NCBI GenBank assembly: GCA_015068305.1
Contig: SVKV01000004.1
Coordinates: 1-64,000, forward strand
Direction: 5' to 3'
DNA: 64,000 nucleotides
Source: Oscillospiraceae bacterium
GTDB taxonomy: Bacteria; Bacillota; Clostridia; Oscillospirales; Oscillospiraceae
The notes under the pieces are model-generated. The model had not been told where the DNA came from and made no database searches. It worked only from the letters and a program-made list of their open reading frames with translations. Shown piece after piece: positions 34,821 to 42,536 of the stretch. The translations under genes and the position numbers were made by a program. Numbering within the stretch: the stretch's first letter is position 1; every line of letters starts with the position of its first letter.

Positions 34821-34826
34821 ACAGTT

Positions 34827-34862
34827 AGTGTGAGCCGGGAGTAATCCCGGCTCACACTTTTC
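34827..34862 (+). terminator. Terminator of the deacetylase gene
   Basis: AGTGTGAGCCGGGA pairs with TCCCGGCTCACACT around GTAA, followed by TTT. It shares a 22-bp core with the terminator at 33992-34019. Confidence 0.88.
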
Positions 34863-34941
34863 GCAAGGACGGAAATGTTTTCTCTTTTTTCTGTGCTATT
34901 ATATAGATGTAGCTACAAGGAAAATGAAAGGAGGGGGAAGA

Positions 34942-36216
34942 ATGGACAATCGGAGGATCATCCAGAAAAGCCTTGACTATATCGAGGACAATCTGCAAAC
35001 GGAGATTACAGCCGCAGAACTGGCAGAAATGGCGCATATTTCCCTGTTTCACTATTACCGGCTGTTTCAGCAGGCTACGGGTATGCCTGTGATGCAGTAT
35101 ATCCAGCGGCGCAGACTGCTCCATGGGGTCTATGCTATGAGGCAAGGAAGCACCAAAATCGATGCGGCGCTTTCCTTTGGCTTCGATACCTATGCAGGGT
35201 TTTACAAGGCTTTCTGCCGGGAGTTCGGCGCCACACCCTCTGTTTTTTTAGAGTCCAGTCGGGCCAAACGGCCCTACCGGATCGACATCACCAAGGAGAA
35301 ATACATGACTGTAACCCATAAAAAAGCCGCCCGGATTCTGAAACACTGGAATCTGGAGGGTGAAACTATTACCGATATCTACTACGAGGGTACCGGGAAC
35401 AAAAATGAAAATGCCTGCTATGTGGGGGAACGCTATGTGCTGAAGTATACTGCCAATCTGGGCAAGCTGAAAAAGCACATTGAGGTTTCCGAAGCGCTCC
35501 ACAGCATCGGACTGCTCTCTGCCGTGCCGGTGCCCACTGCCGACGGCGCGGAATACATTTCCGACGGCGAGCTTTATTTCTATCTGACCCGCCGCCTGCC
35601 GGGAGGGCAGATGGTATCCCATCGGTTTGCCGATGGCGACGGACGTTTTGTAGGGGAGATCATCGGTCAGCTCCATCTGGCGCTGCACAAAATTGAGGAC
35701 TGCGTCAGCGAAGCAGATCTGCTGGCAACGGTCCGGGACTGGGCACTGCCAAGGACTAAAGCGGCGCTGAATTTATCCGATGCATTCTGTAAGGAATATC
35801 TGGGTGCCTTCTCCGCCCTGTACCCTGATCTGCCCCGGCAGATCATCCACCGGGACCCCAATCCCGGCAATATCATCTGCGCCGAAGACCAGTGGGGCTT
35901 CATCGATTTTGAACTGGCGGAGCGGAATGCCCGGATCTATGATCCCTGCTATGCGGCTACGGCGGTGCTGTCGGAAACTTTTGGACAAAACAATGGAGGC
36001 TGGCTGGAAATCTACCGGGATATCATCCGGGGCTATGACAGCGTGGCCCATCTGACGGAAGCAGAGCGAAAGGCGATTCCCTATATCATTCTTGCCAATC
36101 AGTTTGTCTGCGTGGCGTGGTTTGCCGAACAGGACAAGTATGCGGAGATTTTTGAAATCAACAAGCGCATGACCAAATGGCTGATCGGTCAGCTTGAGGT
36201 ATTGAAGGATATTTAA
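34942..36216 (+). CDS. AraC-type regulator fused to an aminoglycoside-phosphotransferase-like kinase
   Basis: Residues 1-105 of this 424-residue protein are an AraC/XylS DNA-binding domain with both helix-turn-helices (ITAAELAEMAHISLFHYYRL and KIDAALSFGFDTYAGFYKAF). Residues ~150-400 are a phosphotransferase of the APH/choline kinase group. VGERYVLKYT carries the ATP-binding Lys, IIHRDPNPGNI (near 301-311) is the Brenner-type catalytic loop, and GFIDFELAERN (near 319-329) provides the metal Asp. The canonical HxD is HRD here. ATG at 34942 follows AAAGGAGGGGG. The fusion suggests that a small molecule both binds or is phosphorylated and controls transcription. An antibiotic-resistance role is not supported by the sequence. 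Confidence 0.87.
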   Translation: MDNRRIIQKSLDYIEDNLQTEITAAELAEMAHISLFHYYRLFQQATGMPVMQYIQRRRLLHGVYAMRQGSTKIDAALSFGFDTYAGFYKAFCREFGATPSVFLESSRAKRPYRIDITKEKYMTVTHKKAARILKHWNLEGETITDIYYEGTGNKNENACYVGERYVLKYTANLGKLKKHIEVSEALHSIGLLSAVPVPTADGAEYISDGELYFYLTRRLPGGQMVSHRFADGDGRFVGEIIGQLHLALHKIEDCVSEADLLATVRDWALPRTKAALNLSDAFCKEYLGAFSALYPDLPRQIIHRDPNPGNIICAEDQWGFIDFELAERNARIYDPCYAATAVLSETFGQNNGGWLEIYRDIIRGYDSVAHLTEAERKAIPYIILANQFVCVAWFAEQDKYAEIFEINKRMTKWLIGQLEVLKDI

Positions 36217-36234
36217 ATTGTCTGTGAGCAAAGA

Positions 36235-36260
36235 ATCCCCGCACCTATCGGTGCGGGGAT
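36235..36260 (+). terminator. Stem-loop after the AraC-kinase gene
   Basis: ATCCCCGCACC pairs with GGTGCGGGGAT around TATC. The T run after it is weak. Confidence 0.65.
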
Positions 36261-36291
36261 GATTCAATAGAGGAAAGATTGCAGCGGGCGG

Positions 36292-36320
36292 TTGCAAAAA
36301 AAGACAAATTGTGCTAAATT
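36292..36320 (+). promoter_or_regulatory. Probable promoter of the DUF3842 gene
   Basis: TTGCAA (36292-36297) and TAAATT (36315-36320) with a 17-base spacer. Confidence 0.55.
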
Positions 36321-36371
36321 AAATGACACAGAACATGAATAACAGCACCGCATATGTTGGGGGGCATGAAA

Positions 36372-36791
36372 ATGAACAACCGGATTCTGGTGATTGACGG
36401 ACAGGGCGGCCAGCTGGGCAGCCAGATTGTCAAAGCACTTCTTGCAAAATTCTCCGGTATTTCCGTTACAGCCGTGGGAACCAATGCAGCTGCCACAGCT
36501 GCCATGATGAAGGCCGGCGCGGCAAAGGCTGCGACCGGGGAAAATCCGGTGATTGTTGCCAGCAGGAAGGCAGACATCATCATCGGCCCCATCGGCATTG
36601 TGATCGCGGACTCTCTGATGGGAGAAGTTACCCCGGCCATGGCGGCTGCTGTAGGACAGGCCGATGCAGTGCGGATCTTGATCCCCATGAACAAATGTGA
36701 AAACATTGTGGCAGGCGTTGGCGACCTGTCCACCTCTGTTCTGATCCAGGATGCGGTTGCAAAGGCCGGCAGATACCTGGAATCCCGCTAA
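36372..36791 (+). CDS. DUF3842 family protein
   Basis: The 139-residue protein begins NNRILVIDGQGGQLGSQIVK, a Rossmann-like glycine-rich start typical of DUF3842. It continues with alternating hydrophobic strands (VTAVGTNAAATAAMM, ADIIIGPIGIVIADSLMGEV). It looks like a small soluble nucleotide-binding or regulatory protein; the reaction is unknown. ATG at 36372 is preferred because the G-rich ribosome site is seven bases upstream; an ATG at 36366 is too close. An ECF-type transporter subunit follows after a structured leader, so any functional link is by proximity only. Confidence 0.82.
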   Translation: MNNRILVIDGQGGQLGSQIVKALLAKFSGISVTAVGTNAAATAAMMKAGAAKAATGENPVIVASRKADIIIGPIGIVIADSLMGEVTPAMAAAVGQADAVRILIPMNKCENIVAGVGDLSTSVLIQDAVAKAGRYLESR

Positions 36792-36797
36792 AATCCC

Positions 36798-36931
36798 TAT
36801 GGGAGGATGACGGTGCTGCTCAGAAGAGCAGCATTGGAAACAGTAGTTTCCTGTCCCATATCTGATATTTGATTGAATTTACCGTGCCAGGAAGGCGTTG
36901 GTGTCCCAGAAGGGATTGCCGCGCCTTTTTT
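36798..36931 (+). promoter_or_regulatory. Candidate riboswitch: three-way junction plus attenuator before an ECF transporter gene
   Basis: TATGGGA (36798-36804) pairs with TCCCATA (36854-36860), enclosing two hairpins: TGCTGCTC/GAGCAGCA (36814-36833) and GGAAAC/GTTTCC (36836-36851). A terminator-like hairpin follows (AAGGCG 36892-36897, CGCCTT 36922-36927, then T run), 26 bases before the transporter start. ACGGT (36810-36814) could pair with ACCGT (36881-36885) as a switch. It matches no riboswitch class I know. Confidence 0.5.
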
Positions 36932-36956
36932 GCATAGTAAGGGAAGGAACAATGCT

Positions 36957-37478
36957 ATGAAGAAAACAAATGTAAAACAGCTGGTCCAGTCGGCGCTTTT
37001 TCTGGCGCTGGCGCTGGTGCTGCCTTTTCTGACGGGGCAGATTCCGGAAATTGGCTCCATGCTCTGCCCGATGCACATTCCTGTGCTGCTGTGCGGCTTT
37101 TTCTGCGGCTGGCCCTGGGGACTGGCTGTTGGAATGATTGCGCCGATTCTCCGTTCTGTGCTTTTCGGAATGCCCCCTATGTTCCCGGCAGCAATCTGCA
37201 TGGCCTTTGAACTGGCTGCTTACGGCGGAATCTGCGGATTTCTATATGAGAAGCTGCCCCGGAAGAAGGCTTATGTATATGCTGCCTTGCTGGCGGCGAT
37301 GGTTGCAGGTCGTCTGGTGTGGGGTGCTGCCCGGTTCGTCTGTGCCGGGCTGGATGCGTCGGCCTTCGGACTGGCTGCTTTCTGGGCTGGGGCCGTCACC
37401 ACAGCGATTCCCGGCATCGCGGTTCAAATCCTGTTGATTCCGATTCTGGTCATGGCGCTGGAAAAACGGGCGGATTAA
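36957..37478 (+). CDS. ECF transporter S component, substrate unknown
   Basis: The 173-residue protein has about six hydrophobic helices. It has the clostridial S-component signature FLTGQIPEIGSMLCPMHIPV, then RSVLFGMPPMFPAAICMAFE. S components bind a vitamin or other micronutrient and share a common energising module (EcfA, EcfA', EcfT) encoded elsewhere. Residues that would identify the ligand are not known to me. ATG at 36957 follows GGAAGGA. The leader may be a riboswitch; if so its ligand is probably the transported compound. The stop overlaps the convergent spmB stop by four bases. Confidence 0.85.
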   Translation: MKKTNVKQLVQSALFLALALVLPFLTGQIPEIGSMLCPMHIPVLLCGFFCGWPWGLAVGMIAPILRSVLFGMPPMFPAAICMAFELAAYGGICGFLYEKLPRKKAYVYAALLAAMVAGRLVWGAARFVCAGLDASAFGLAAFWAGAVTTAIPGIAVQILLIPILVMALEKRAD

Positions 37479-37984
37479 TACAGCAATCTGACGCTCCAGC
37501 TGGCCATGCAGAATCCCACCAGATCTGCAAACAGGGCCGCCGGAAGGGCATAGCGGGTCTTTTTGACTCCTGCAGCACCGAAATAAACGCTGAGGGTATA
37601 AAAAGTGGTTTCTGTAGAGCCCAGCATCACCGCAGCGGTTCGCCCGATGAGAGAATCGGGCCCGTACTCCGCCATCAGATCGGCTCCAACAGCCAGAGCA
37701 GCGCTGCCGCTGATGGGCCGGATCAGTACCAGCATGGCAGTTTCCGGCGGAATTCCCAGAAAGGAAAGCAGGGGCGCTGCTGCAGAACTGAACAGCGCCA
37801 CAGCACCGGAGGCTTTTAGCATCTGCACGGCGGTCATCAGCAAGACCAGCGCCGGGATGATGGAAAAGAGCAGCATCAGTCCTTCGGCACCGCCTGCGAT
37901 CAGAAGATCGTAGGCGTTTTCCTTTTTCCGCAGAGCAAGGGCTGCTGCGAAAAATATCAGAAGCGGTACAATATATTCAGTCAT
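37475..37984 (-). CDS. spmB: Spore maturation protein SpmB
   Basis: SpmB acts with SpmA in spore core dehydration (known in Bacillus and Clostridium). The 169-residue membrane protein has the nucleoside-recognition (Gate) domain, with GGAEGLMLLFSIIPALVLLM, RPISGSAALAVGADLM and MLGSTETTFYTLSVYFGA. It is coupled to the upstream spmA by an eight-base overlap. Its stop codon overlaps the stop of the convergent ECF transporter gene, leaving no room for a terminator between them. Confidence 0.93.
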   Translation of the reverse strand: MTEYIVPLLIFFAAALALRKKENAYDLLIAGGAEGLMLLFSIIPALVLLMTAVQMLKASGAVALFSSAAAPLLSFLGIPPETAMLVLIRPISGSAALAVGADLMAEYGPDSLIGRTAAVMLGSTETTFYTLSVYFGAAGVKKTRYALPAALFADLVGFCMASWSVRLLY

Positions 37985-38561
37985 GGCCCCAGACCTTTCC
38001 CAGAAAAAATGCTGCCGCTACCCCCAGCCCGGCAGAAAAGAGGCTAGTGAGCCAGACCGCCGGCAGCAGATCAAAGGGAGTGGCGCAGCCCAGGGAAGCC
38101 CGGACAGCGGCCACTGTGACGGGTATCAGCTGAATGGAGGCGGTGTTCAGCACAATCAGACGGCACATTTCATCGGAGGCACAGCCGGGAGCGGCTTTTT
38201 CGGCCATCCGTTTGACGGCCTGGATGCCCATGGGGGTTGCAGCATTGCCCAGACCCAGAAAATTGGCGCAGATGTTGCCGGAGAGCTTTTCCGCCAGAAC
38301 AGGATCAGCCCCTGTGCCGGGGAAAATCCGGTGGAGCAGAGGGGCTGTCAGCCGGGAAAGTGCGGCGGTGACTCCGGTATGCTCCAGCAGCTTTCCAATG
38401 CCGGTCCACAGGCAAAGAGACCCTGCCAGGGATACGGCCAGGGTGATTCCGGCCTGGGCGCCCTCCGGAACTGCGGCGGCCAGAGCACTGCCGTTTCCGG
38501 TTACGGCGGCGCAAATACAGGAAACTCCGGTAAAAATACAGAAAATCCAGCTCATAATCAT
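37977..38561 (-). CDS. spmA: Spore maturation protein SpmA
   Basis: The 194-residue membrane protein pairs with SpmB. It carries the Gate domain with ICANFLGLGNAATPMGIQAV and MCRLIVLNTASIQLIPVTVA, both typical of SpmA. Start choice is between ATGs at 38567, 38561 and 38555. The one at 38561 has GGGAGG about seven bases upstream. Expression is expected late in the mother cell during sporulation, but I could not identify a sigma-E or sigma-K promoter. Confidence 0.92.
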   Translation of the reverse strand: MIMSWIFCIFTGVSCICAAVTGNGSALAAAVPEGAQAGITLAVSLAGSLCLWTGIGKLLEHTGVTAALSRLTAPLLHRIFPGTGADPVLAEKLSGNICANFLGLGNAATPMGIQAVKRMAEKAAPGCASDEMCRLIVLNTASIQLIPVTVAAVRASLGCATPFDLLPAVWLTSLFSAGLGVAAAFFLGKVWGHD

Positions 38562-38650
38562 GTCCATCCCTCCCGGAACAGCATATGTTCCAAATAACTG
38601 GAAATGTTTGGAAATTGCCGACAAAAACCGGAGTAAACCTTAAAAAATAA

Positions 38651-38679
38651 TTGACAAAAATGGCGAAAACCGATATACT
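38651..38679 (+). promoter_or_regulatory. Promoter of the AbrB-type regulator
   Basis: TTGACA (38651-38656) and TATACT (38674-38679) with a 17-base spacer. Confidence 0.88.
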
Positions 38680-38747
38680 GTTGTTAAGTAAGTCAGAATC
38701 AGACTTTGCATTGACTTATATAACGGAAAATAAAGGGGGCTTCCAAT

Positions 38748-38990
38748 ATGAAGTCTACAGGAATCATTCGCAAGGTTGACGAGCTGGGCAGAATCGTTCT
38801 GCCGATCGAACTGCGTCGGACCCTTGACATTGCAGAGCGGGATGAACTGGAGATTTTTATGGAGAATGACCGAATCGTCTTGCAAAAATTCGAACCTGCA
38901 TGCTTGTTCTGCGGTTCTTCCCGGGCGCTGATCACATACCGGGGCAAAAATGTTTGCCAGAGTTGTGTGAACAAGATGTCCGAATACTGA
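38748..38990 (+). CDS. AbrB/SpoVT-type transition regulator with a zinc-ribbon tail
   Basis: The 80-residue protein has the AbrB swapped-hairpin DNA-binding domain (STGIIRKVDELGRIVLPIEL, continuing RRTLDIAERD, residues 3-45). A short C-terminal CxxC...CxxC knuckle follows (CLFCG, CQSC, residues 52-75), probably binding zinc. AbrB-type proteins repress transition-phase genes and help time sporulation. AAAGGGGG precedes the ATG. It is monocistronic, with a strong promoter and terminator. It sits next to spmAB but diverges from them. Confidence 0.92.
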   Translation: MKSTGIIRKVDELGRIVLPIELRRTLDIAERDELEIFMENDRIVLQKFEPACLFCGSSRALITYRGKNVCQSCVNKMSEY

Positions 38991-39006
38991 GAATATAGGT
39001 AAAAAG

Positions 39007-39040
39007 AATCCCGGACGGTGAAAACCGTCCGGGATTTTTT
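39007..39040 (+). terminator. Terminator of the AbrB-type gene
   Basis: ATCCCGGACGGT pairs with ACCGTCCGGGAT around GAAA, followed by TTTTTT. Confidence 0.95.
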
Positions 39041-39134
39041 GCGGGATTTTTATAAAATTTCGCGGAATTGAGGTAGCGAATATAAATGCTCCGGAGTATA
39101 ATTATATTACTTGAAACAGAAAGGATTGAGGCGG

Positions 39135-40091
39135 ATGCAGCAGCCGTGTACAGTTGAATTTAAGCCCGGAAGCAGAGAAGAACTGCTGCCGGATTTTGAG
39201 GAATCATTCCCTCATATGATCACAAAGGCTGCGTTCCGGGAGGGTACCAGCGCGCCGTGGCATTGGCACAAAAGCGTGGAACTGTTTTACATTGAAAGCG
39301 GGACACTGGAATATGTAACCCCCTCTGTCAGCCATATATTTCAGACCGGATCGGGCGGAATGATTAATTCCAATGTGCTGCATATGACCAACGGACACAA
39401 TGTCCGGGTGAATGACGGGCATTTTTTGCACTTGTTCGATCCAGTGTTGATTGCGGGTGGGCAGGGAAGCAGAATTGAAAAGAAATATGTGATGCCTTTG
39501 CTGACTGCGTCCCAGGTCGAGATGATTGTGTTGGAACCTGCGATCCCGGAACAGGGCAGAATTCTGGAGAAACTTCGGCACTCTTTTCAGCTATCGCCGG
39601 AAGAAACGGGGTATGAGTTGAGAATGCGGTCTGCATTGTCTGAAATATGGCTGGATATGCTGCTGTTATCGGAGCACCGGCTGAAACAGGGTGAAGGCTG
39701 TTCCAATGCATCGGAGCGGATCAAATTGATGATGGTTTATCTGCATGAGCATTATGGGCAGAAGCTGAATGTCCGTCAGATTGCCCAGGCGGCAGCAGTC
39801 AGCGAAAGTACCTGCTTTGAACTGTTTCGCAGCTATCTGCGGACGACACCCATCGAGTATTTAAACAGTTATCGGCTGCGGGTTGCCTGCCGGCTGCTGA
39901 CACAGACAGAAGAATCTGTAACGGAGATCAGCGCAAGGTGCGGAATGAACAACAGCTACTTTTGCCAGATGTTTCGGGAATCCACCGGTTTTACGCCTCT
40001 GGAATACAGGAAATTTTACCGGCGACATCAAAATAGTCTGCTTGCAGATCAGATGATTTGGGAACAGAACAGGAAGGTAGGCAAAAAATGA
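39135..40091 (+). CDS. AraC family transcriptional regulator
   Basis: The 318-residue protein has an N-terminal cupin-like sensor (about 20-130, with HWHKSVELFYIESGTLEY) and a C-terminal AraC domain (about 195-295) with two helix-turn-helices (LNVRQIAQAAAVSESTCFEL and VTEISARCGMNNSYFCQMFR). It should activate or repress genes in response to a small ligand. ATG at 39135 is chosen with AAAGGA upstream; TTG codons at 39111 and 39126 are alternatives. The YgjV-like membrane gene overlaps its stop by four bases and is probably co-expressed. Confidence 0.9.
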   Translation: MQQPCTVEFKPGSREELLPDFEESFPHMITKAAFREGTSAPWHWHKSVELFYIESGTLEYVTPSVSHIFQTGSGGMINSNVLHMTNGHNVRVNDGHFLHLFDPVLIAGGQGSRIEKKYVMPLLTASQVEMIVLEPAIPEQGRILEKLRHSFQLSPEETGYELRMRSALSEIWLDMLLLSEHRLKQGEGCSNASERIKLMMVYLHEHYGQKLNVRQIAQAAAVSESTCFELFRSYLRTTPIEYLNSYRLRVACRLLTQTEESVTEISARCGMNNSYFCQMFRESTGFTPLEYRKFYRRHQNSLLADQMIWEQNRKVGKK

Positions 40092-40597
40092 TATACAGTA
40101 TCGGCCAGTTTTTTGGTATTCTGGCCTCTGTGTGCTGCATAGTAATTCCGCTGCTGCAGAAAAAACGGCATATGCTGCTGGCAACAGCTGCAGTAAATAC
40201 TTTCTTTGCGCTGAATCTTCTTATGATCGGGGAGTCCGGTTCCGGTTTGCTCATCAACTGTCTGGCAGTGATCCAGGCGGTAATTGCTCTATGGAGCTTT
40301 GAAAAAGACCGGCCGATCACCACCACAGAGAATGTATTATTTCTTTTCCTGTATGTACTGACCGGGGCTTTGGGATTCGGAAGTGCAATTGACCTGCTGC
40401 CGATGGTCGGCGCGGTATTGAATATGCTGACGATCTTCCAGCGGGATGTGCGTAAAAGCCGTTACCTGCTGCTTTGCAATGCATCCGCATTTTTGATATA
40501 CTACTGGCTGCTGCATGCCAGCTCCGCAATTGCGGAGCTCTGCGCGGTGATAGCCAACCTGGCGGCGATCCATAAACACAGAAAAGACTCGGAATGA
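40088..40597 (+). CDS. YgjV family inner membrane protein
   Basis: The 169-residue protein has about six hydrophobic helices with short loops and resembles the YgjV (Imp-YgjV) family: YSIGQFFGILASVCCIVIPL at the start, LLINCLAVIQAVIALW in the middle, and LLLCNASAFLIYYWLLHASS near the end. Function is unknown. Its ATG overlaps the AraC gene stop (ATGA). The end of the gene lies within the terminator hairpin at 40583-40618. Confidence 0.8.
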   Translation: MIYSIGQFFGILASVCCIVIPLLQKKRHMLLATAAVNTFFALNLLMIGESGSGLLINCLAVIQAVIALWSFEKDRPITTTENVLFLFLYVLTGALGFGSAIDLLPMVGAVLNMLTIFQRDVRKSRYLLLCNASAFLIYYWLLHASSAIAELCAVIANLAAIHKHRKDSE

Positions 40598-40618
40598 CAA
40601 CTGTCATTCCGAGTCTTT
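40583..40618. terminator. Bidirectional terminator between ygjV-like and rsmI
   Basis: AAAGACTCGGAATGACA pairs with TGTCATTCCGAGTCTTT around two bases. It contains the ygjV-like stop codon and the last bases of the convergent rsmI gene. Confidence 0.88.
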
Positions 40619-41440
40619 CAATGCAATGTCGTAGACTACATTTTTGGGAAGGTTCAGATCCTTGGACACCTGTTTCACAGCATCCTTTCGGCTGAGACCC
40701 TCATCCATCAGCTGCTGGACACGTGCGGCGGCATCCGCTTCCGAAGCAACTTCCTTTTCTTCGGCAGGAGCGCCGGCTACGATCAGAACAAATTCACCCT
40801 TGGGTGCGTTTTCCGTGTACTTGGCAACTGCTTCGCCCAGAGTAGTGCGGACCACTTCCTCATGGAGCTTGGTCAGCTCCCGGCAGAGACTGATGGGCCG
40901 GTCTTCGCCGAAAACCGCAGCCATATCCTGCAGCGTGGTCAGCAGCTTGTGGGGGGCTTCGTAGAAGATCATGGTCCGCTGCTCTTTCACCAGGGACTCC
41001 AGATGCTCCCGGCGGCTCTTTTTTGCGGTGGACAGGAAGCCTTCAAAGCAGAATCGGCCGGTAGCCTGGCCGGAGATGCTCAGAGCGGTAATGGCGGCGC
41101 AGGGTCCGGGAATGGCGCAGACCACAATGCCTGCCTCGTGGCAGAGCTTCACCAGATCCTCGCCGGGATCGGAGATGGCGGGAGAGCCTGCATCGGAGAC
41201 CAGAGCGCAGGTTTCACCGGATAAGATCCGCTCCACGATCTTTTCACCTTTGAATGCCTTGTTGTGCTCGTAGTAGCTGACAAGGCTTTTTTTGATGCCC
41301 AGGTGGTTCAGCAGCTTCAGCGAAACCCGGGTGTCTTCCGCGGCGATGAAATCCGCCTGTTCCAGGGTTTCCCGGCAGCGCTGGGAAATGTCGCCCAGGT
41401 TGCCGATGGGGGTGGGGACCAGATATAACATACCTGCCAT
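40604..41440 (-). CDS. rsmI: 16S rRNA 2'-O-ribose C1402 methyltransferase RsmI
   Basis: RsmI methylates the ribose of C1402 in the decoding centre using S-adenosylmethionine. The 278-residue protein has the family start LYLVPTPIGNLGDISQRC, the SAM-binding segment AEDTRVSLKLLNHLGI, and VSDAGSPAISDPGEDLV with GPCAAITALSISG. A C-terminal helical extension (LMDEGLSRKDAVKQVSKDL) is normal in this family. AGGAGG lies eight bases before the start at 41440. trmN6-like and rsmI run in the same direction with a 12-base gap, as in Bacillus yabB-rsmI. Confidence 0.95.
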   Translation of the reverse strand: MAGMLYLVPTPIGNLGDISQRCRETLEQADFIAAEDTRVSLKLLNHLGIKKSLVSYYEHNKAFKGEKIVERILSGETCALVSDAGSPAISDPGEDLVKLCHEAGIVVCAIPGPCAAITALSISGQATGRFCFEGFLSTAKKSRREHLESLVKEQRTMIFYEAPHKLLTTLQDMAAVFGEDRPISLCRELTKLHEEVVRTTLGEAVAKYTENAPKGEFVLIVAGAPAEEKEVASEADAAARVQQLMDEGLSRKDAVKQVSKDLNLPKNVVYDIALKDSE

Positions 41441-41452
41441 TCAGGTTGCCTC

Positions 41453-42139
41453 CTAAATATGATAAACTTCCCGGAAATAATCGGTGGGTTCTCCCCGGGA
41501 ATCGAAAAGCCAGCGTTCGTGGAGCTGCAGACCGGGTTTGCCGCCCTTGCGCAGCTGCAGCAGTATGAGGGTGATGGGACCGCCTTCTTTGTGGCGGAGG
41601 AGCATCAGCTGTTTGGCCTCCAGGCCCCAGGCTGCGCCGCAGCTGATCAGCTGGGCCAGCTTCTCCGGCTTGTGGACCAGATAAAAGTCACCGCCGAACT
41701 GAAGCGCCCGGCTGGCGCTTTGGAAAAGGTCCCCCGGGGCGCAAAGATCGTCCCGGCGGGCGATGGGGGTGGACATGCTGGCCGGTCCTCCGGAAAAATA
41801 GGGCGGATTGGAAACACAGCAGTGAAATCTGCCGGCAAAGCCCTCGGGCAGATTCCGAAGATCCGTGCATATGCTTTCCATACGAGCTTCCAGACTGTTG
41901 CGGCGGATGTTTTCCAGGGCAGCCAGATGGGCCGATTCAGAGATTTCCAGACCGGTCACATGACAGGTGCTGTCCTTGGCGCACAGCGCAAGGCCCAATG
42001 TGCCGCAGCCGGAGCCCAGGTCCAGAACATCTGCATTCCGGCGCAGCTTTACAAAATGGGCCAGCACCATGGAATCGGTGCTTAAGGGGAAGGCTCCGTC
42101 ACACAGCTGCAGCGTCAGACCGCCGGGCAAGTACTCCAT
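41453..42139 (-). CDS. tRNA1(Val) adenine-N6 methyltransferase-like protein
   Basis: The 228-residue protein is a class I SAM methyltransferase of the TrmN6/YabB group: LQLCDGAFPLSTDSMVLAHF at the start, motif I LDLGSGCGTLGLAL, and catalytic VSNPPYFSGG (NPPY, as in adenine-N6 enzymes). In E. coli the enzyme modifies A37 of tRNA1-Val; the exact target here is inferred. GGAGG precedes the ATG at 42139. It is the first gene of the operon with rsmI. Confidence 0.88.
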   Translation of the reverse strand: MEYLPGGLTLQLCDGAFPLSTDSMVLAHFVKLRRNADVLDLGSGCGTLGLALCAKDSTCHVTGLEISESAHLAALENIRRNSLEARMESICTDLRNLPEGFAGRFHCCVSNPPYFSGGPASMSTPIARRDDLCAPGDLFQSASRALQFGGDFYLVHKPEKLAQLISCGAAWGLEAKQLMLLRHKEGGPITLILLQLRKGGKPGLQLHERWLFDSRGEPTDYFREVYHI

Positions 42140-42160
42140 AATAACCTCCATCCGGATAGA

Positions 42161-42189
42161 AAATCAGCCTGCGCAGAGAATGCGCAGGC
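42161..42189 (-). terminator. Terminator of the ferredoxin gene
   Basis: Minus-strand GCCTGCGCA and TGCGCAGGC pair around five bases and are followed by TGATTTTC. Confidence 0.75.
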
Positions 42190-42209
42190 CGAGTTCGTGT
42201 TCAGAAGAA

Positions 42210-42380
42210 TTAGCCTTCCTCGATAGCTTCAGCGGGGCACTGGTCAGCGCAAGCACCGCAGGAGACGCAGACATCGGGATCGATGACGTACTTGTCTTCG
42301 CCTTCAGAGATAGCCTCGACGGGGCACTGGTCAGCACAAGCGCCGCACTTGACGCAAGCGTCGGTGATATTGTAAGCCAT
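42210..42380 (-). CDS. 2[4Fe-4S] ferredoxin
   Basis: The 56-residue protein is a classic clostridial ferredoxin. Two CxxCxxCxxxCP motifs (CVKCGACADQCP near residue 9 and CVSCGACADQCP near residue 38) each bind a [4Fe-4S] cluster. It serves as a low-potential electron carrier for hydrogenases, pyruvate:ferredoxin oxidoreductase and similar enzymes. GGAGG precedes the ATG at 42380. It is monocistronic and supports an anaerobic lifestyle. Confidence 0.96.
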   Translation of the reverse strand: MAYNITDACVKCGACADQCPVEAISEGEDKYVIDPDVCVSCGACADQCPAEAIEEG

Positions 42381-42536
42381 GATATTACCTCCATATATGT
42401 TGTATAATAGCACGCTAACTTAATAACGTTATGTCTATCATAGCATGTATTTCCAAAATTGCAATTCCTTTTTTCAAAAGTCTTGTATATTTTTTTGGTA
42501 CCGGGGTGAGAATTTTCCTCATGGAGGTGAGGCCTC

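Noticed and set aside
34942-36216. Aminoglycoside resistance gene
   Set aside because: The kinase domain is APH-like, but it is fused to AraC and HRD replaces HxD in the usual sense. Sequence alone gives no support for a resistance role.
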